Source: Strongylocentrotus droebachiensis (Eukaryota; Echinodermata; Echinoidea; Camarodonta; Strongylocentrotidae). Taken from it: 64,000 bases of DNA. This document shows positions 33,101 to 45,500 of this stretch, one piece after another (the first letter of the stretch is position 1; each line of letters begins with the position of its first letter). The notes beneath the pieces are model-generated. The model saw only the letters and a list, made by a program, of their open reading frames with translations, was not told the origin of the DNA and did not search any database. The stretch lies in assembly GCA_035222895.1 (NCBI GenBank), contig JAVYIG010000059.1, positions 1,010,001 to 1,074,000 of the forward strand. Direction: 5' to 3'. A program made the translations under genes and the position numbers.

Positions 33101-33282
33101 GCACAATCAAACCTTCCTATAAAGGCAAGCACGACCATGCAATTCACACTTATTAAGAGAGGCAATTAAACATATATACAGGCGACTATTGGTAACATAA
33201 TAATATGATTCAACAATCAACGATTAAACACGCCACTTCTAAATCTCTCCTCTCCCTCTCCATGTTTTTCTCTCTTTTTAAA
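30110..33282. other. Intergenic region upstream of MANBA
   Basis: No gene is supported. Features seen: CTT/TCC-rich sequence at 30,285-30,395, a GC-richer patch at about 30,460-30,600 that could be the MANBA promoter region, a poly-G run at 31,010-31,033, C/CT-rich tracts at 31,264-31,297, and a poly-C run near 32,014. 32,660-32,880 shares a dispersed repeat with 52,775-52,960 (aaaaggttgatcatctagca, tgcaaggttctggaatcatc). Confidence 0.5.
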
Positions 33283-33474
33283 GCCCCACAGCACTACTTA
33301 TAGCTACTTGCGTCCTCTATACAGCCAACAATGCCTAAAGCGGTACCTGTTGATCCCCATGATGCCCTTTTTCTTATGTTAATTGAGATCGGATTTGATG
33401 AGATAACCACCTGCCAGTGATCTTGCAGGGAGGTCTAATCCCTCCTGGCCAAAATAGTGCAGAGGGGCTTTAAA
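33283..33474. repeat. Third copy of the 190-bp dispersed repeat
   Basis: aaagccccacagcactactt through tttttcttatgttaattgag to gcagggaggtctaatccctc, uninterrupted. Compare 22,723-22,912 and 7,105-8,038. Confidence 0.75.
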
Positions 33475-36400
33475 TCTTGACAATTTCTCTGGCTCACAAA
33501 TCCATGATTTAATATCTGAACACTATACTGTCTTAAAAAGAAGATGGCCTTTCAATATCTCAGACTGGTATTCGTAACAAGACAAGTCAGGAGGAAAATA
33601 TCGCTTTGAAATTTGACTTAAAGAAATCAATTTTAAACAAAGTTAAGTGTAAGATATGTCCTTTTGGAATGTCTGTAAGTACTTAAGTGATTTTGAACTT
33701 TGTGACTATTTATGAGTGGTCCATGGTCATCATCATATCTTTATTTCCCTGCACTATGAAAGTAAACATTGCAAGTTGTAAATTATCATTTTGAAAAGAA
33801 TGATTGCCAAACACAACCCGGTGCCACAGCCCAAATGGCACATAATACTTTAAACAAAAAATCAACCAAATCTCAAGTCTAAGGAATGATGACAATTTTT
33901 GTCATACAGAATATTTTCTGAACAAATACCCAATGGCAATTAACCATTTTCATAGGAATTCAGTAAGAATGGATTTTCATGGAGACTACTTTTCTCACAT
34001 AAGTGACAAAACCCTATTCATATAGTTTCCTAAACAAATATAATAATAATACTGCAGCACGTAGTGGAACACATAAACTGTGTCAACGATCTTGGCAAGT
34101 TGAATTCGGCTGTCATCAACATAATCTTAATGATTAATCACAAACAATCCGCAATGTGATATATCACTAAAATTCACTATCTATAAATAACATCAGCATA
34201 TCAAAACTTCATGCGCTTTATAATGTGCATGTATGGTACTGATACAAAAATAACATCAACATCATAACTTAATACACAGTACTATTTCGAACATCTTGGT
34301 GAACTTTTAAACACATCACCATAATAACAAGTTTATTCTTGGGTCTCAGTAAATCAAAATGACAGATATACCTGAACATCCAGGAATGTGCAAAAGTATG
34401 AAGTAGCATGATACAGTGAAGACAAATTAAAGGAGTACAGTCAAACCTGCTTTAGTGACTGCCTGTCTACAAAGAACACATATATTTGTTTCCCTTAAAA
34501 ATGGTCCCTCATTGAAACATGCACTACATGAACCTGTACACAATGGTGGTATTTATAGACAGGTTTCATTGTATTTTGCTATAGTTCAACAATGTTATAA
34601 AAGCGTGAAATTATATGACGCAGTAGATGCAACAAATTATTAGCATATACCTCTTTCTTTCCCTTTCTCTTTTGGGGGCTTTGGCATGGTGTGCGAAGAA
34701 AGCAGAATGAAAACTTTCACCAGTTTTGCGAGTGACCCAGAATCATGAAAGTTACATGTCACAAAATGGATGAATTGAAATGTTGAACTTTAGCATATCG
34801 GAGTCAGTACAGTTATGTTATGAAAGTTTCTGGTGAAGAAGTACAGTGAGTTGAGTTTGCAGAACTTTATAATGACACTTATGAATAAATATCTACAGCT
34901 TTTGAGTTATAATATAAGCATTAGAGGTAAACATATTGCTGGAATGTAAGAATACAACAAATGTGCCCATTTTATTCCATACAAAGAACTTTGGTTACAT
35001 GTCATGCACACAAGTTACAAAAAACATCTGCTTTTTGCTTGCGAGTGACCCAGAATCATGAAAGTTACATGTCACAAAATGGATGAATTGAAATGTTGAA
35101 CTTTAGCATATCGGAGTCAGTACAGTTATGTTATGAAAGTTTCTGGTGAAGAAGTACAGTGAGTTGAGTTTGCAGAACTTTATAATGACACTTATGAATA
35201 AATATCTACAGCTTTTGAGTTATAATATAAGCATTAGAGGTAAACATATTGCTGGAATGTAAGAATACAACAAATGTGCCCATTTTATTCCATACAAAGA
35301 ACTTTGGTTACATGTCATGCACACAAGTTACAAAAAACATCTGCTTTTTGCTTGTTAATGAAGTCCCAAAATTGTGTTTAACATTTGCAATTTACTCAGT
35401 ACTGAGTATATCATAATGTACAAGGCTTATTATTTCTTGTTATAACCCATCTTAAATCTCTACCAAATAAGACAATTAAAAAGCACATACGAGTACCAAC
35501 AAACAGAAATGCCCTTTCTTGTATAGTTGTATTATATTCTATACACCAATGGTAGTGAAATAAAGTCTGATAATCTGATATGAAGACATACATTGCTTGA
35601 AATTGCTCAACTGTTGTTGTTTACTAATTAACTACCGTTTGCTGATATATTCAATTATGGCAATGATTTGGAAGACTTTTTTTTCATAAATCTCATATTC
35701 AAAATAATTCTTTTAATCATTATATGAATTTTACTGAGAATTCACACAAACGAAAGAACTTTTTGAAAAATAAGACAAGAAGTAATTGAAGTTTAGCAAA
35801 AACAAGTGCAAAACAGTTATCGCCCCAAACTGGCAAGCATATGTTAAACAAATCAAACTACATTGTAAGACCTAAACTCTAACAACCTAACTTTTCATTG
35901 AAAATTACTGTTTCAGTTGCTACATTTATCCATTTAAACCACATTAAACAAATAATGAGACCTGCTAAAAGTCTTAAGGAATGGTTATACGCTTGGTAAT
36001 GACTATGATACAACTGGTTTTGAAAAGATAACTTTGCAAGTAACAACAATATCTCCAAGTACTGATATAGAGGCCTCACACATTAAAAGGCACAGGCATA
36101 CTGAAAACTTCAAGGTTTACGTGTGATTTCATCAAGGTGAAACAATGTGTGATACTTTAAATGGAAAGACTCATTTTGCATATAATGTTATTCAAATATT
36201 GACTGCTTTCAGGGGCGATGGTTAAAACTATTGCTCCAGAATGATCGTGAAGCTGTGAAATGCCCTGGCAAAACAAGGTCAAGCGGCATAGCATAGTCTC
36301 CAGATTATCGAGAGGTAATAGTTTGAACCATGACCAGCAAACAATCATCAATATTTTGCTTTTATATCAACTAAGTCCCTTGCAGGGGTCTTTACAATAA

Positions 36401-36539
36401 GGAAATGTGATAGAACACGCCCACAAGAATTCACATTTCTTCTTGGAATGATAACAATGAGTTTTTGCAGTGTGTGCGTTTTACTGTTCACATCCACCAT
36501 TCATAAGATGTGCATGCAGTCGTGCACTGTATCCTTGCT
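33475..36539. other. Gene-free region, probably partly 3' UTR of the minus-strand homeodomain-like gene
   Basis: Apart from the exact 313-bp duplication at 34,728-35,353, only AT-rich sequence with short frames is visible. AATAAA on the minus strand occurs within each duplicated unit (near 34,975 and 35,288) and could serve as a polyadenylation signal, but the distance of about 1.2-1.5 kb from the stop makes this a guess. Confidence 0.4.
34728..35353. repeat. Exact tandem duplication, two units of 313 bp
   Basis: gcgagtgacccagaatcatg starts at 34,728 and again at 35,041. By eye the two units are identical across their whole length, ending in atctgctttttgcttg. Identity this complete means either a very recent duplication or an assembly error. 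Confidence 0.9.
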
Positions 36540-39500
36540 TCATACATGAAATGTTAATGTAGAGCCCTGGGCGGTGTAATAGATAGTTTTTGACTGATTA
36601 TTCAGATTGTTACTGTACGTCTGCGAATTGACAGGAGTGAGTTGTAGGGACGTCGCAGGCTGTGTCCACTGGGTATTCGCAGGGGTCGGTAACTGCACAT
36701 TTCTTGCAAGGTAGCCAATGACAGGACCAGGGATATTCCCTGCAGGTACAGACTGTCTGGGGAGAGAGTTGAGTGTCACTCCAGGGTGTCCTGAGATGAC
36801 ATTGGCAGACACGGTCGTGATCGGATAAGGGGTACAGAGGGGAGGACTGTCACTGAACCTCCGCTGTTGTTGAATCTCCTGGTTGAGGATTAGGGGGTTG
36901 AGGAGTGTCTGCAGTAGTGGTTGTTGCACCTGTCGCTGCACCTGTTGCTGCACCTGTTGCTGCACCTGTCGCTGAGCCACAGGTGGTACAGGGACAAGAC
37001 TGACCATGGGCTGGGATGCAACAAGACTCGGCGATGCGGACTGGACACACGTTGCGCCCTGCGTGTTTGAGGAAGATGGACTCGCCAAGGGAATGTTGAT
37101 CAGGTAGTTGTTGGGAGAGACGCCGGAAGGCACGCTGCCTTTGATAATATTATTTGGAGCTATGGTTTGTACAGTCCCTGATAAACTACCGCTCTGGGTA
37201 AGACAACTAGAAGGCACTTGCTGGGGGCTAATCTGCCTTTGTTGCTTGGTGCGACCAGGAAATTCTTGGAAAGTAGAACCGTTCACTACTCTTGTTGCTG
37301 ATTTTACAGGAGGGACTCCGTCTGTGGAACCATACGTTTGCGATGAATGTCTCTTCCTGTTCCAAGCTATGGAAAAGGATAAAGAATAATAAGCAAGGTT
37401 TAAGATATATTTGAATGTACATTCAGTATGTAGTCAACCAGAGGTTGGAGAAGAAGCAAATATGGCTGTTGAGAACCAGAAGGGCATTAACACTGTAAAA
37501 ACACAGAATGTAAAGCTCAAGACTGCAGAACAGTGTCCATGTTGGGATATATAATCAATTACATGTAATAAATTCCTTTGCAGGTGAATCTACAAACACT
37601 AGTATATTTTCAACTGTGCTACGTATTTGTAAATAATGAACGAAGAGAGCTACAAGTATATCGGACCAACTTCATTGACATACTTACATTGTGCTTCTTG
37701 ATAGGATGGTAATGATGAAGCGGGATGAGTAGTGTCCCAAGCATTTCTCGCAGCTGAAGCAGCTGCAGCGGTGGCTGCTAAGGAATAGACCTGAGAAGGC
37801 GTGCGCTGTTCCTCTACTATCATTACAGAATCGAGATCAAAGCTACCAAGTCCAGACGGTTCCAGCGTCGGACAACTCTCCTGTGCTTCATCTCGCAGTG
37901 AGAACACCCTCAAGATGGATGGCATATCAGAGAGATCGTCCGCCTCTGAGGCAGAAGCGGTTGTTGTCTCTGGCACTCCCAGTGTTGCTGCCTGGTAGCC
38001 AGTCGCTGCAGGAAATTGATCCTCTGCAGAAGCAATTGTTGAAGCAGAATCAGCCACCCCGAGAGGTGCAGAAGGAAGACCCCCTACAGAGACAACTGCT
38101 GAGGAACCAAGATCCCCCTCTGAAGCGGATGCTGTTACTAAGGAAGTGGGGACAGTAGTTCCAGAGCAGGAAGGTTGTTCTCCATCTCCAGAAAGGGTCG
38201 ATTCTTCCATGACCTTCAGTAACTGCATCCATTCTTCACGAATGTCTTTCTCAGTGAAGCTTCCTGAAAAGAGATGAAAACATATGAAGATGTTGTAATA
38301 TGTCTTTTTCTATAGCGTAGTTATCAAACAAATAAAGTATGTTGTGCTTTACAGCTATATTTTTATCCGGCTTTGGGCAAGCTATTCTGTTAAGGCACGC
38401 AAAACCGCCAAAGGAATTACGTCCTACCAGGCATTCATTAACCTTGCCTGGGTGAAGAGTGGCAAATGTAGATTAATGTCTTCCAGGGATCAAAAATTAA
38501 AAACTACAATGTATTTGATCCATAGTCAGCCAACTTATCCAGAGGACCACAACACCTCTAAAATATTCTAGTTACATTATGTTTTATGGTATCTATCTTA
38601 CAATTATGTAGATAGGCACTTTGATAGAGCAGAACCAGATTACTGATCAGGCTGCACTTTAAAAAAAAATGAAATGAAGAATAAATTTGATTTGTCTTAA
38701 TTGCACATGCGCAGCATCGTCCAGAGAATAAAATCATGTTCAAGAGAGTTTTCGTTTCAAACTGGCCGGAATTTTTCATTCTATTAACAACTTCACATGA
38801 ACATGAAATAAGCTCTTTCAATCATGTTAGAATTAAACACATAATTCTCACCATCCCATGTAATGTCGTCAGAAGATTTCCTCCTCCTCCTAGACTTGTT
38901 GTTCTTGTTTGATTTGCCACTTTTGGACCTTGACCGCTTCTGTTTCACAGGCTCTGTTCCACTCAGCAATTGACGCACAAGGGGATGATCCTCCACGATG
39001 GTAGACTGCCCAGAGTCCATCGAGCCGCTACTTGGCTGACCATCCACTCTCTGGTCACAGGAGTTTTCATTACTGATAGCAACAGTGGCACCACAGGAAT
39101 CTTTGACCGTTGCGCCTGTCGAGACAGCATTTGTTGGATCCATATCTGGCTGGTAATAGAAGTTCAGACTCCCCATGGTGTTGCCTCCTGCACCCATCAA
39201 TGGTTCATTAGACAACTCCAAAGTGGCTGCCATGTTGTAAGCTGAAAATATGGAGGGGGGGGGGGGTGATTTTTGAAAGTTTAGATTTAATATATAGATA
39301 AAATCAATAAGGAATACCAAAACCTCTTACCATTTCAATTTATTCAATGTGTAATCATTCTGTACAACCACACTGTCTGGAAGACCTTTATTACAAGGCC
39401 TCTGGTATAATATTCCGTTCAATGTATAACCTTGAAACGGAAACTGGTGTAATGCTTGAAAGACCATTACAACAGGCCTTGCCATTTTGCATTGTGTAAT

Positions 39501-42500
39501 ATGTACATATTTCTGTCAAACAAGCAACTATTATGAACACATTAAGACTTGTAATAACTACCATACAAAGATTCAGTGTGGAATCCTTCTGTAAATCACA
39601 ATTTTTACTGAATTGCAAAAAAAGCAATGTGGCACAGATGCAGTGCATTCATATTTTGTCATGAAAATTTCATATCTTATTCTTATTCTGCTAAACATTA
39701 TTGAATGCAACAGTTTTGATTTCATAGTACAGTCTACAAAGACCACCTGCCTACAAAGGCCACCTGCCTATAAAGACCACTTTTAGTGTTTCCCTTAGGC
39801 GGTCTTTATAGACAGGTTTAACTGAATATAGATATCTCTGACTGATTAGGGTACCTCTGGTAAAGCTGATATCACCCGGCTGGCAATTAAGCTGTAGCTC
39901 CTTCTGCGCCAGCTCCACCATGGCCGCATTACGCTTCCAGTTGTGGTCGCATGGATACGGGTTCAACTGCTGGATGCGAATCTGCACAGCCTCTGGAATG
40001 GGAGGTCTCTTCAGATTGGTATTGGTAATGACACGACGCCGCTTAGAACCACGTCTTGGTTCCTGGATGGGCTTGGGTGGCTGAGGGGCTGCCTCCGTAG
40101 AAGATGACGACAACGATGACGACAACGATGATGACCTTTTGGAATGGCGGGCTCTGTGGTTGATACCAACAGTACTCTTTGGGAGATCCAAGCTACTAAC
40201 AGATGGCACTGCCCTTTTAGCTAAAATTCCAAGCTACGTATGGAAGAAGAAAAAAAGAGGAAAAGATATTAATCTTGATGAACAACTGAACCTATATGAT
40301 ACCAACAGTTTTGTAGGGAATATCTTAACTTCTTGAAAATGGCATTGCTGTTTCAACTAAAATAAACTTCCCAAAATACAAATAAAAACAAAAAAAAGGT
40401 CTTTAATAAGAAATACCAGTTTTATTAAAGTGTAATTGATTGCATCCATAATTTTGCCGTTTGTTACAGACACTCTCAGTCATTGACAAAGTAAGAAGCC
40501 TTCGTCATAAAATGAACTATGGTCAAAGCAGGGCATTATCCTACCTTGTCATAGCCAAAACAAAATTTTAACACAGAAATTGTTTAAAAATAAGATCCAG
40601 ATAGAAATTTCAAAGCCAAAACAAGAGTTCGGACATAAAAGTTTGTTTAAAAACACAATCGGAAATAAAGTTTAAAGCTATAACAGGAGTCTTATTTCAA
40701 CTGAATGAAAAGAACAGAATCTCAGATGTTTACCCTCCACATTCTACACCAGATGAGTCTTATTTTCAAAAAATGGATTCCATCTACCCAGGCAGGTGTA
40801 GGTGGGGACTTGTTATGACAAATACTTGGAAACAAGGAAACTACTTTGTTAAACGGAAAACATGTTATATCAGGGCCAAATGCAATATACCAAAAAGAGG
40901 GTATAGCAAATAACATTTTTAACAAGTTTGATACTGTCGTGTTGGTATCGTCGAGGAGGCGAGGAGCATAAATAAAGAGACTTGTAATGATGTAATCGTT
41001 CTTGTTCACGACTTCAGGAGCATTTATTCAATCTTGATACCTAACTACATAACACAATTATATTATCTAGCATACGAGATACAAATATTCTCTATCTCTA
41101 GTCACTGTAGTCTATCTCCATTTTCTTCTCTAGTTGAGAAGCCTTCCTTGTATTCTCAAGTTCTTGGGGCGTTAACATTTGGGAATAAGTAATAGAAATG
41201 CTTTGATTGGTTAATGGTCAGGGTTGTTATGGTATTATGGGGAGGGGTAATGGAGAGTGCAAGTGACTGGGGTTTGGGCCTAGTAAGAGTCATAGTTCTT
41301 GGAATGTGGTTAGATCCTTGAAGCTAACTCTGGGGTGGTCATTAATGGTCAATTGTTTATAATAAAATGTATTGGGATAATGGGGTTCTGTTTTATCATG
41401 GAGCAGGTGGGAGAAAGGTGAATGAAATGTGAATTACTGAAGGGAAGGGGGAGTGATACAAGTACTACATAACAATACTAATATTGTTCTTTACAACATC
41501 ATTCCAGAGTGTTATTAATAAAAGGAGAAGTGCAATATGGCTTTTATACTTTTACCTTATAAATGATATAAATGTACATAACGTACCATTAATCAAAATT
41601 AATTTGGTTTTCTTACATCGATTAAAACAAAAAAAATTATTTGAAATAAACACAATCAAGAAATAGCAACATACTTTTTGTGTAAGGTCCAACACAAGTT
41701 TAGATAGACTTCTGGGATGCTTCACTTTTTCTGCAGAATTCTCCTTGTTTGAAGGTTTCAAAGCTCCACCTAATATCAAATAACAAAACAACAAATAAAT
41801 GAATTTGATGGATTGGCAAATTATGCCGGCGAAGTTGATATTCCAAGATTTCTTAAATATCTTTATAAAAATGTATGTACCTATGCAATGCATATTGTGA
41901 GCTGCCATGTGTAATTATCGTAGTAATACGAATAGCATTCACTTCATAATATGTAGATTTATGTACACCTCTTCACATGTGCTTATACATAAACTATTGC
42001 ATGAACGGTTCCATGTTATCACTTGTTGCAATGTCAGACAATCATCAGACAATCATAGTGGTCATTAAGAAAGACATGGAATGTAGTAGAATACCTTTGT
42101 GTCAGGTCTTTCACTCTCCAGCTGTGGCAACCAGTTGAAATGTATGTGTATATTTATCCTTAGTCTTCACGTGGCCTGATCATTTCTTTCACTTATCAAA
42201 AGACTAGCCAAGTTCTCAAATATGTATTCACTTGTTATATATATTATTGAATGTCAGAAGTCAGAATTTCAGCTATTTAACCTGATTGTTGCTATGCCTG
42301 GTAAGTCTGACCACTACGAGTCTGACACAAGCATATATGGGTTGTCAAAAAGCAATTATTGTGCATAAGGTATGTATACAATTTAAATACCCAGAACAGC
42401 ATTGGTTTCTATGTATATTTATTGGTTGCATACATGTACATCATGTGTTGCTATGTTGGGTAACTTTGAACAGTTAAAGTGGGTCATTGAGAGCTACCTT

Positions 42501-45500
42501 TGTAAAAACAGGTGTGCAATGTGTGTATTTTTTTTTTTTTTTTTTTTGGGGGGGGGGGGGCTCTTTGTTTTCATTATCAATTCTGTTGTTTAGTTAATAA
42601 GTCCAAGCTAACCTGTCCACATACTCAAACACAACTAATATTCTGGTCTATCTGAAGGTAATAATCCTTTAACAGCTGGATTGGACACAGTATCAAGTAA
42701 CATGTTGCTTTCAAAATAAATCCATGTTTAATTCCACACAAAAGGGACACACATGGCCAAATACAGTGGAACCTCATTATAAAGAGTTTTGATATAACAA
42801 TGTATCTGTTGTAACAAGGTGGCTTTGCTTGTTCCAGCTTTTTATATTCTTTAGATTTTTTACCCGACATAACAAGATTCCTGATACAAGGAAATTCCAA
42901 TGGTCCCAAAGACCGTGTTACAACAAGGTTCCACTGTACCTTGGACTTACTTGCTCGAATGTGGAAAATCATTAAGTTCAACTTACTAGGAGTATTTGTT
43001 CCCGACGGGGTGTCCTTCTCTGCTGCAACACCAGGTTCAGATCTGACTTTTATGTCAGTTTCAGCAGGCCAAAGATTTGCAGCATCACTTGAAGAACTAG
43101 TCTGGGGGTGATGATCCTCCGCAGTGGCAGATGAATTAATAGCAGTAACTGCTATTATTACCGCATCAATTACCTCTATAAGTTCTGTGTTGGTAGTTCC
43201 TGCCTTGACAGATGGTGATCCCTTCTTGTCAGCATTCACCTCGGTTTCATATGGTACAGAATCATCGCATGAAGGAGCGGAGCCCTTGGCAGGAACAAGA
43301 TCCTCAACTTCACCCAGAACTGCCTCGTCATTTCCAGAACTTTCTTTCTCTAATGGAGGATTTTCACTGCTTGTCATTAAACCTTCTTCCAATGAACCTT
43401 GATCCACTACACCTGCAACCAAGCTTGAGGACTCTGCACCAGATGCAGGTGTATTTGCTTTTGATGCAATGAAACTGTCAAGGGACGTGTCGACACTGTT
43501 CTCTGTAACGACATTGTCTTCGAGTGGACACTCAACTGGATCACGTGTAGTCGCATCTATGAAGAGGTCATCCTCAGATGTTGCACCCTCATGAACCACT
43601 GTCTGCTTGACTGGGTCCAACATTTCTTCGGAAGCATCATGCTCTGCACTCTGCTCTGCTTCGTCAAGTTCCTCTGATTTGAGATCTTCTCTAGAATTGT
43701 GGCTTGTGTCTGCATCACAGTATGAATTGAGCTCATCTGAAGTTTGAGAGTTATCCTGTTTGACATCGTCTTCTGATGAGTCTACTGCAGGATCATCTGG
43801 GGAAGCAGAGGTATCTTCCGGAGCATCTTGTTCTTGGGGAGGATATTTCATCAATTCACAAGCTTCCATGTCTATGACAAGTTCATCAGATGTTGAATCC
43901 TCATGAACCAAAGTCAACTTGACCGAGTCCAACTTTTCTTCGGAAGCATCACTTCTGGATGTAGTGGTATCAATTTCTGCAGGATCATTCCCTGCGAGAG
44001 AACACTCTGTCTGTTCACATATTATGTCGTCACTACAAGGCCCATCTGATGTCGAGTCTCTAAGTTCATTATTCTCCTGTGAAGAGTCTGTTCCTGCTAC
44101 TACTACGGCATCATTTTCTAAAGCATCCTTTGCATGGAGCGGACTTTCCACCTCACCACATGCATTCACATCTATGACAGGTACTGAATCCCCATCCTCT
44201 GCAGTCTGCTCTGCTTCGTCAAGTTCCTCTGATTTGAGATCTTCTCTAGCATTGAGGCTTGTGTCTGCATCACAGTATGAATTGAGCTCATCTGAAGTTT
44301 GAGAGTTATCCTGTTTGACATCGTCTTCTGATGAGTCTACTGCAGGATCATCTGGGGAAGCAGAGGTATCTTCCGGAGCATCTTGTTCTTGGGGAGGATA
44401 TTTCATCAATTCACAAGCTTCCATGTCTATGACAAGTTCATCAGATGTTGAATCCTCATGAACCAAAGTCAACTTGACCGAGTCCAACTTTTCTTCGGAA
44501 GCATCACTTCTGGATGTAGTGGTATCAATTTCTGCAGGATCATTCCCTGCGAGAGAACACTCTGTCTGTTCACATATTATCTTGTCACTACAAGGCCCAT
44601 CTGATGTCGAGTCTCTAAGTTCATTATTCTCCTGTGAAGAGTCTGTTCCTGCTACTACTACGGCATCATTTTCTAAAGCATCCTTTGCATGGAGCGGACT
44701 TTCCACCTCACCACATGCATTCACATCTATGACAGGTACTGAATCCCCATCCTCTGCAGTCTGCTCTGCTTCGTCAAGTTCATCTGATTTGAGATCTTCT
44801 CTAGCATTGAGGCTTGTGTCTGCATCACAGTATGAATTGAGCTCATCTGAAGCTTCAGATTTATCATGTTTGACATCGTCTTCTGAGGAGTCCACTGCAG
44901 GATCACCTGGGGAAGCAAAGGTATCTTCTGGAGCATCTTGTTCTTGGGGAGGATATTTCATCAATTCACAAGCTTCCATGTCTATGACAAGTTCGTCTGA
45001 TGATGAATCATTACAATCAACACTCCCCCCGGGTGGGTCCAGACTTGCATCTTCACTATCCCTTAGGGAAACGCTTGTATTTTCTGAAACATTTTGGTCT
45101 TGGAGAGGTTGTTCCATCTGATCACATGCTACCATGTCTATGACAAGTTCATCTGATGATAAGTCGTTACGTCCTACATCCTGCTTTGATGTGATGAGAA
45201 GTCTCTCTGATAACTTGTGATCATCCCTATCATTGGATATGGTCGAGACAATTTGACAGATCGGGTCCATTTCAATATCATCACAGTCTAGTTCCATGTC
45301 TGCATCAGTTGTTGTGTTCATATCAACAGGATCATTGGACTTTTCCTCTGTACTATCTGATACACGCTGGCTCTCTGAAAGATTGTCTCTGACTGATGGA
45401 GTATGCAAAAGTGTGACATTTTCCAATGCAATGGGCAAGTCTGGGTTAACCGATGTCGCTGGGGCATCGATTTGGAGGCTTTTAGGACTACCCTTTTCAG

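Noticed and set aside
43557-45000. CRISPR-like or satellite interpretation of the 555-bp repeat
   Set aside because: Units are long, in frame with a 2,000-codon exon and keep codon periodicity, so this is a protein repeat.
43919-45121. Forward-strand frames of 127 and 215 codons, partly repeated
   Set aside because: Antisense of the 555-bp coding repeat. Their repetition follows the sense-strand unit, and the composition is the complement of an acidic protein.
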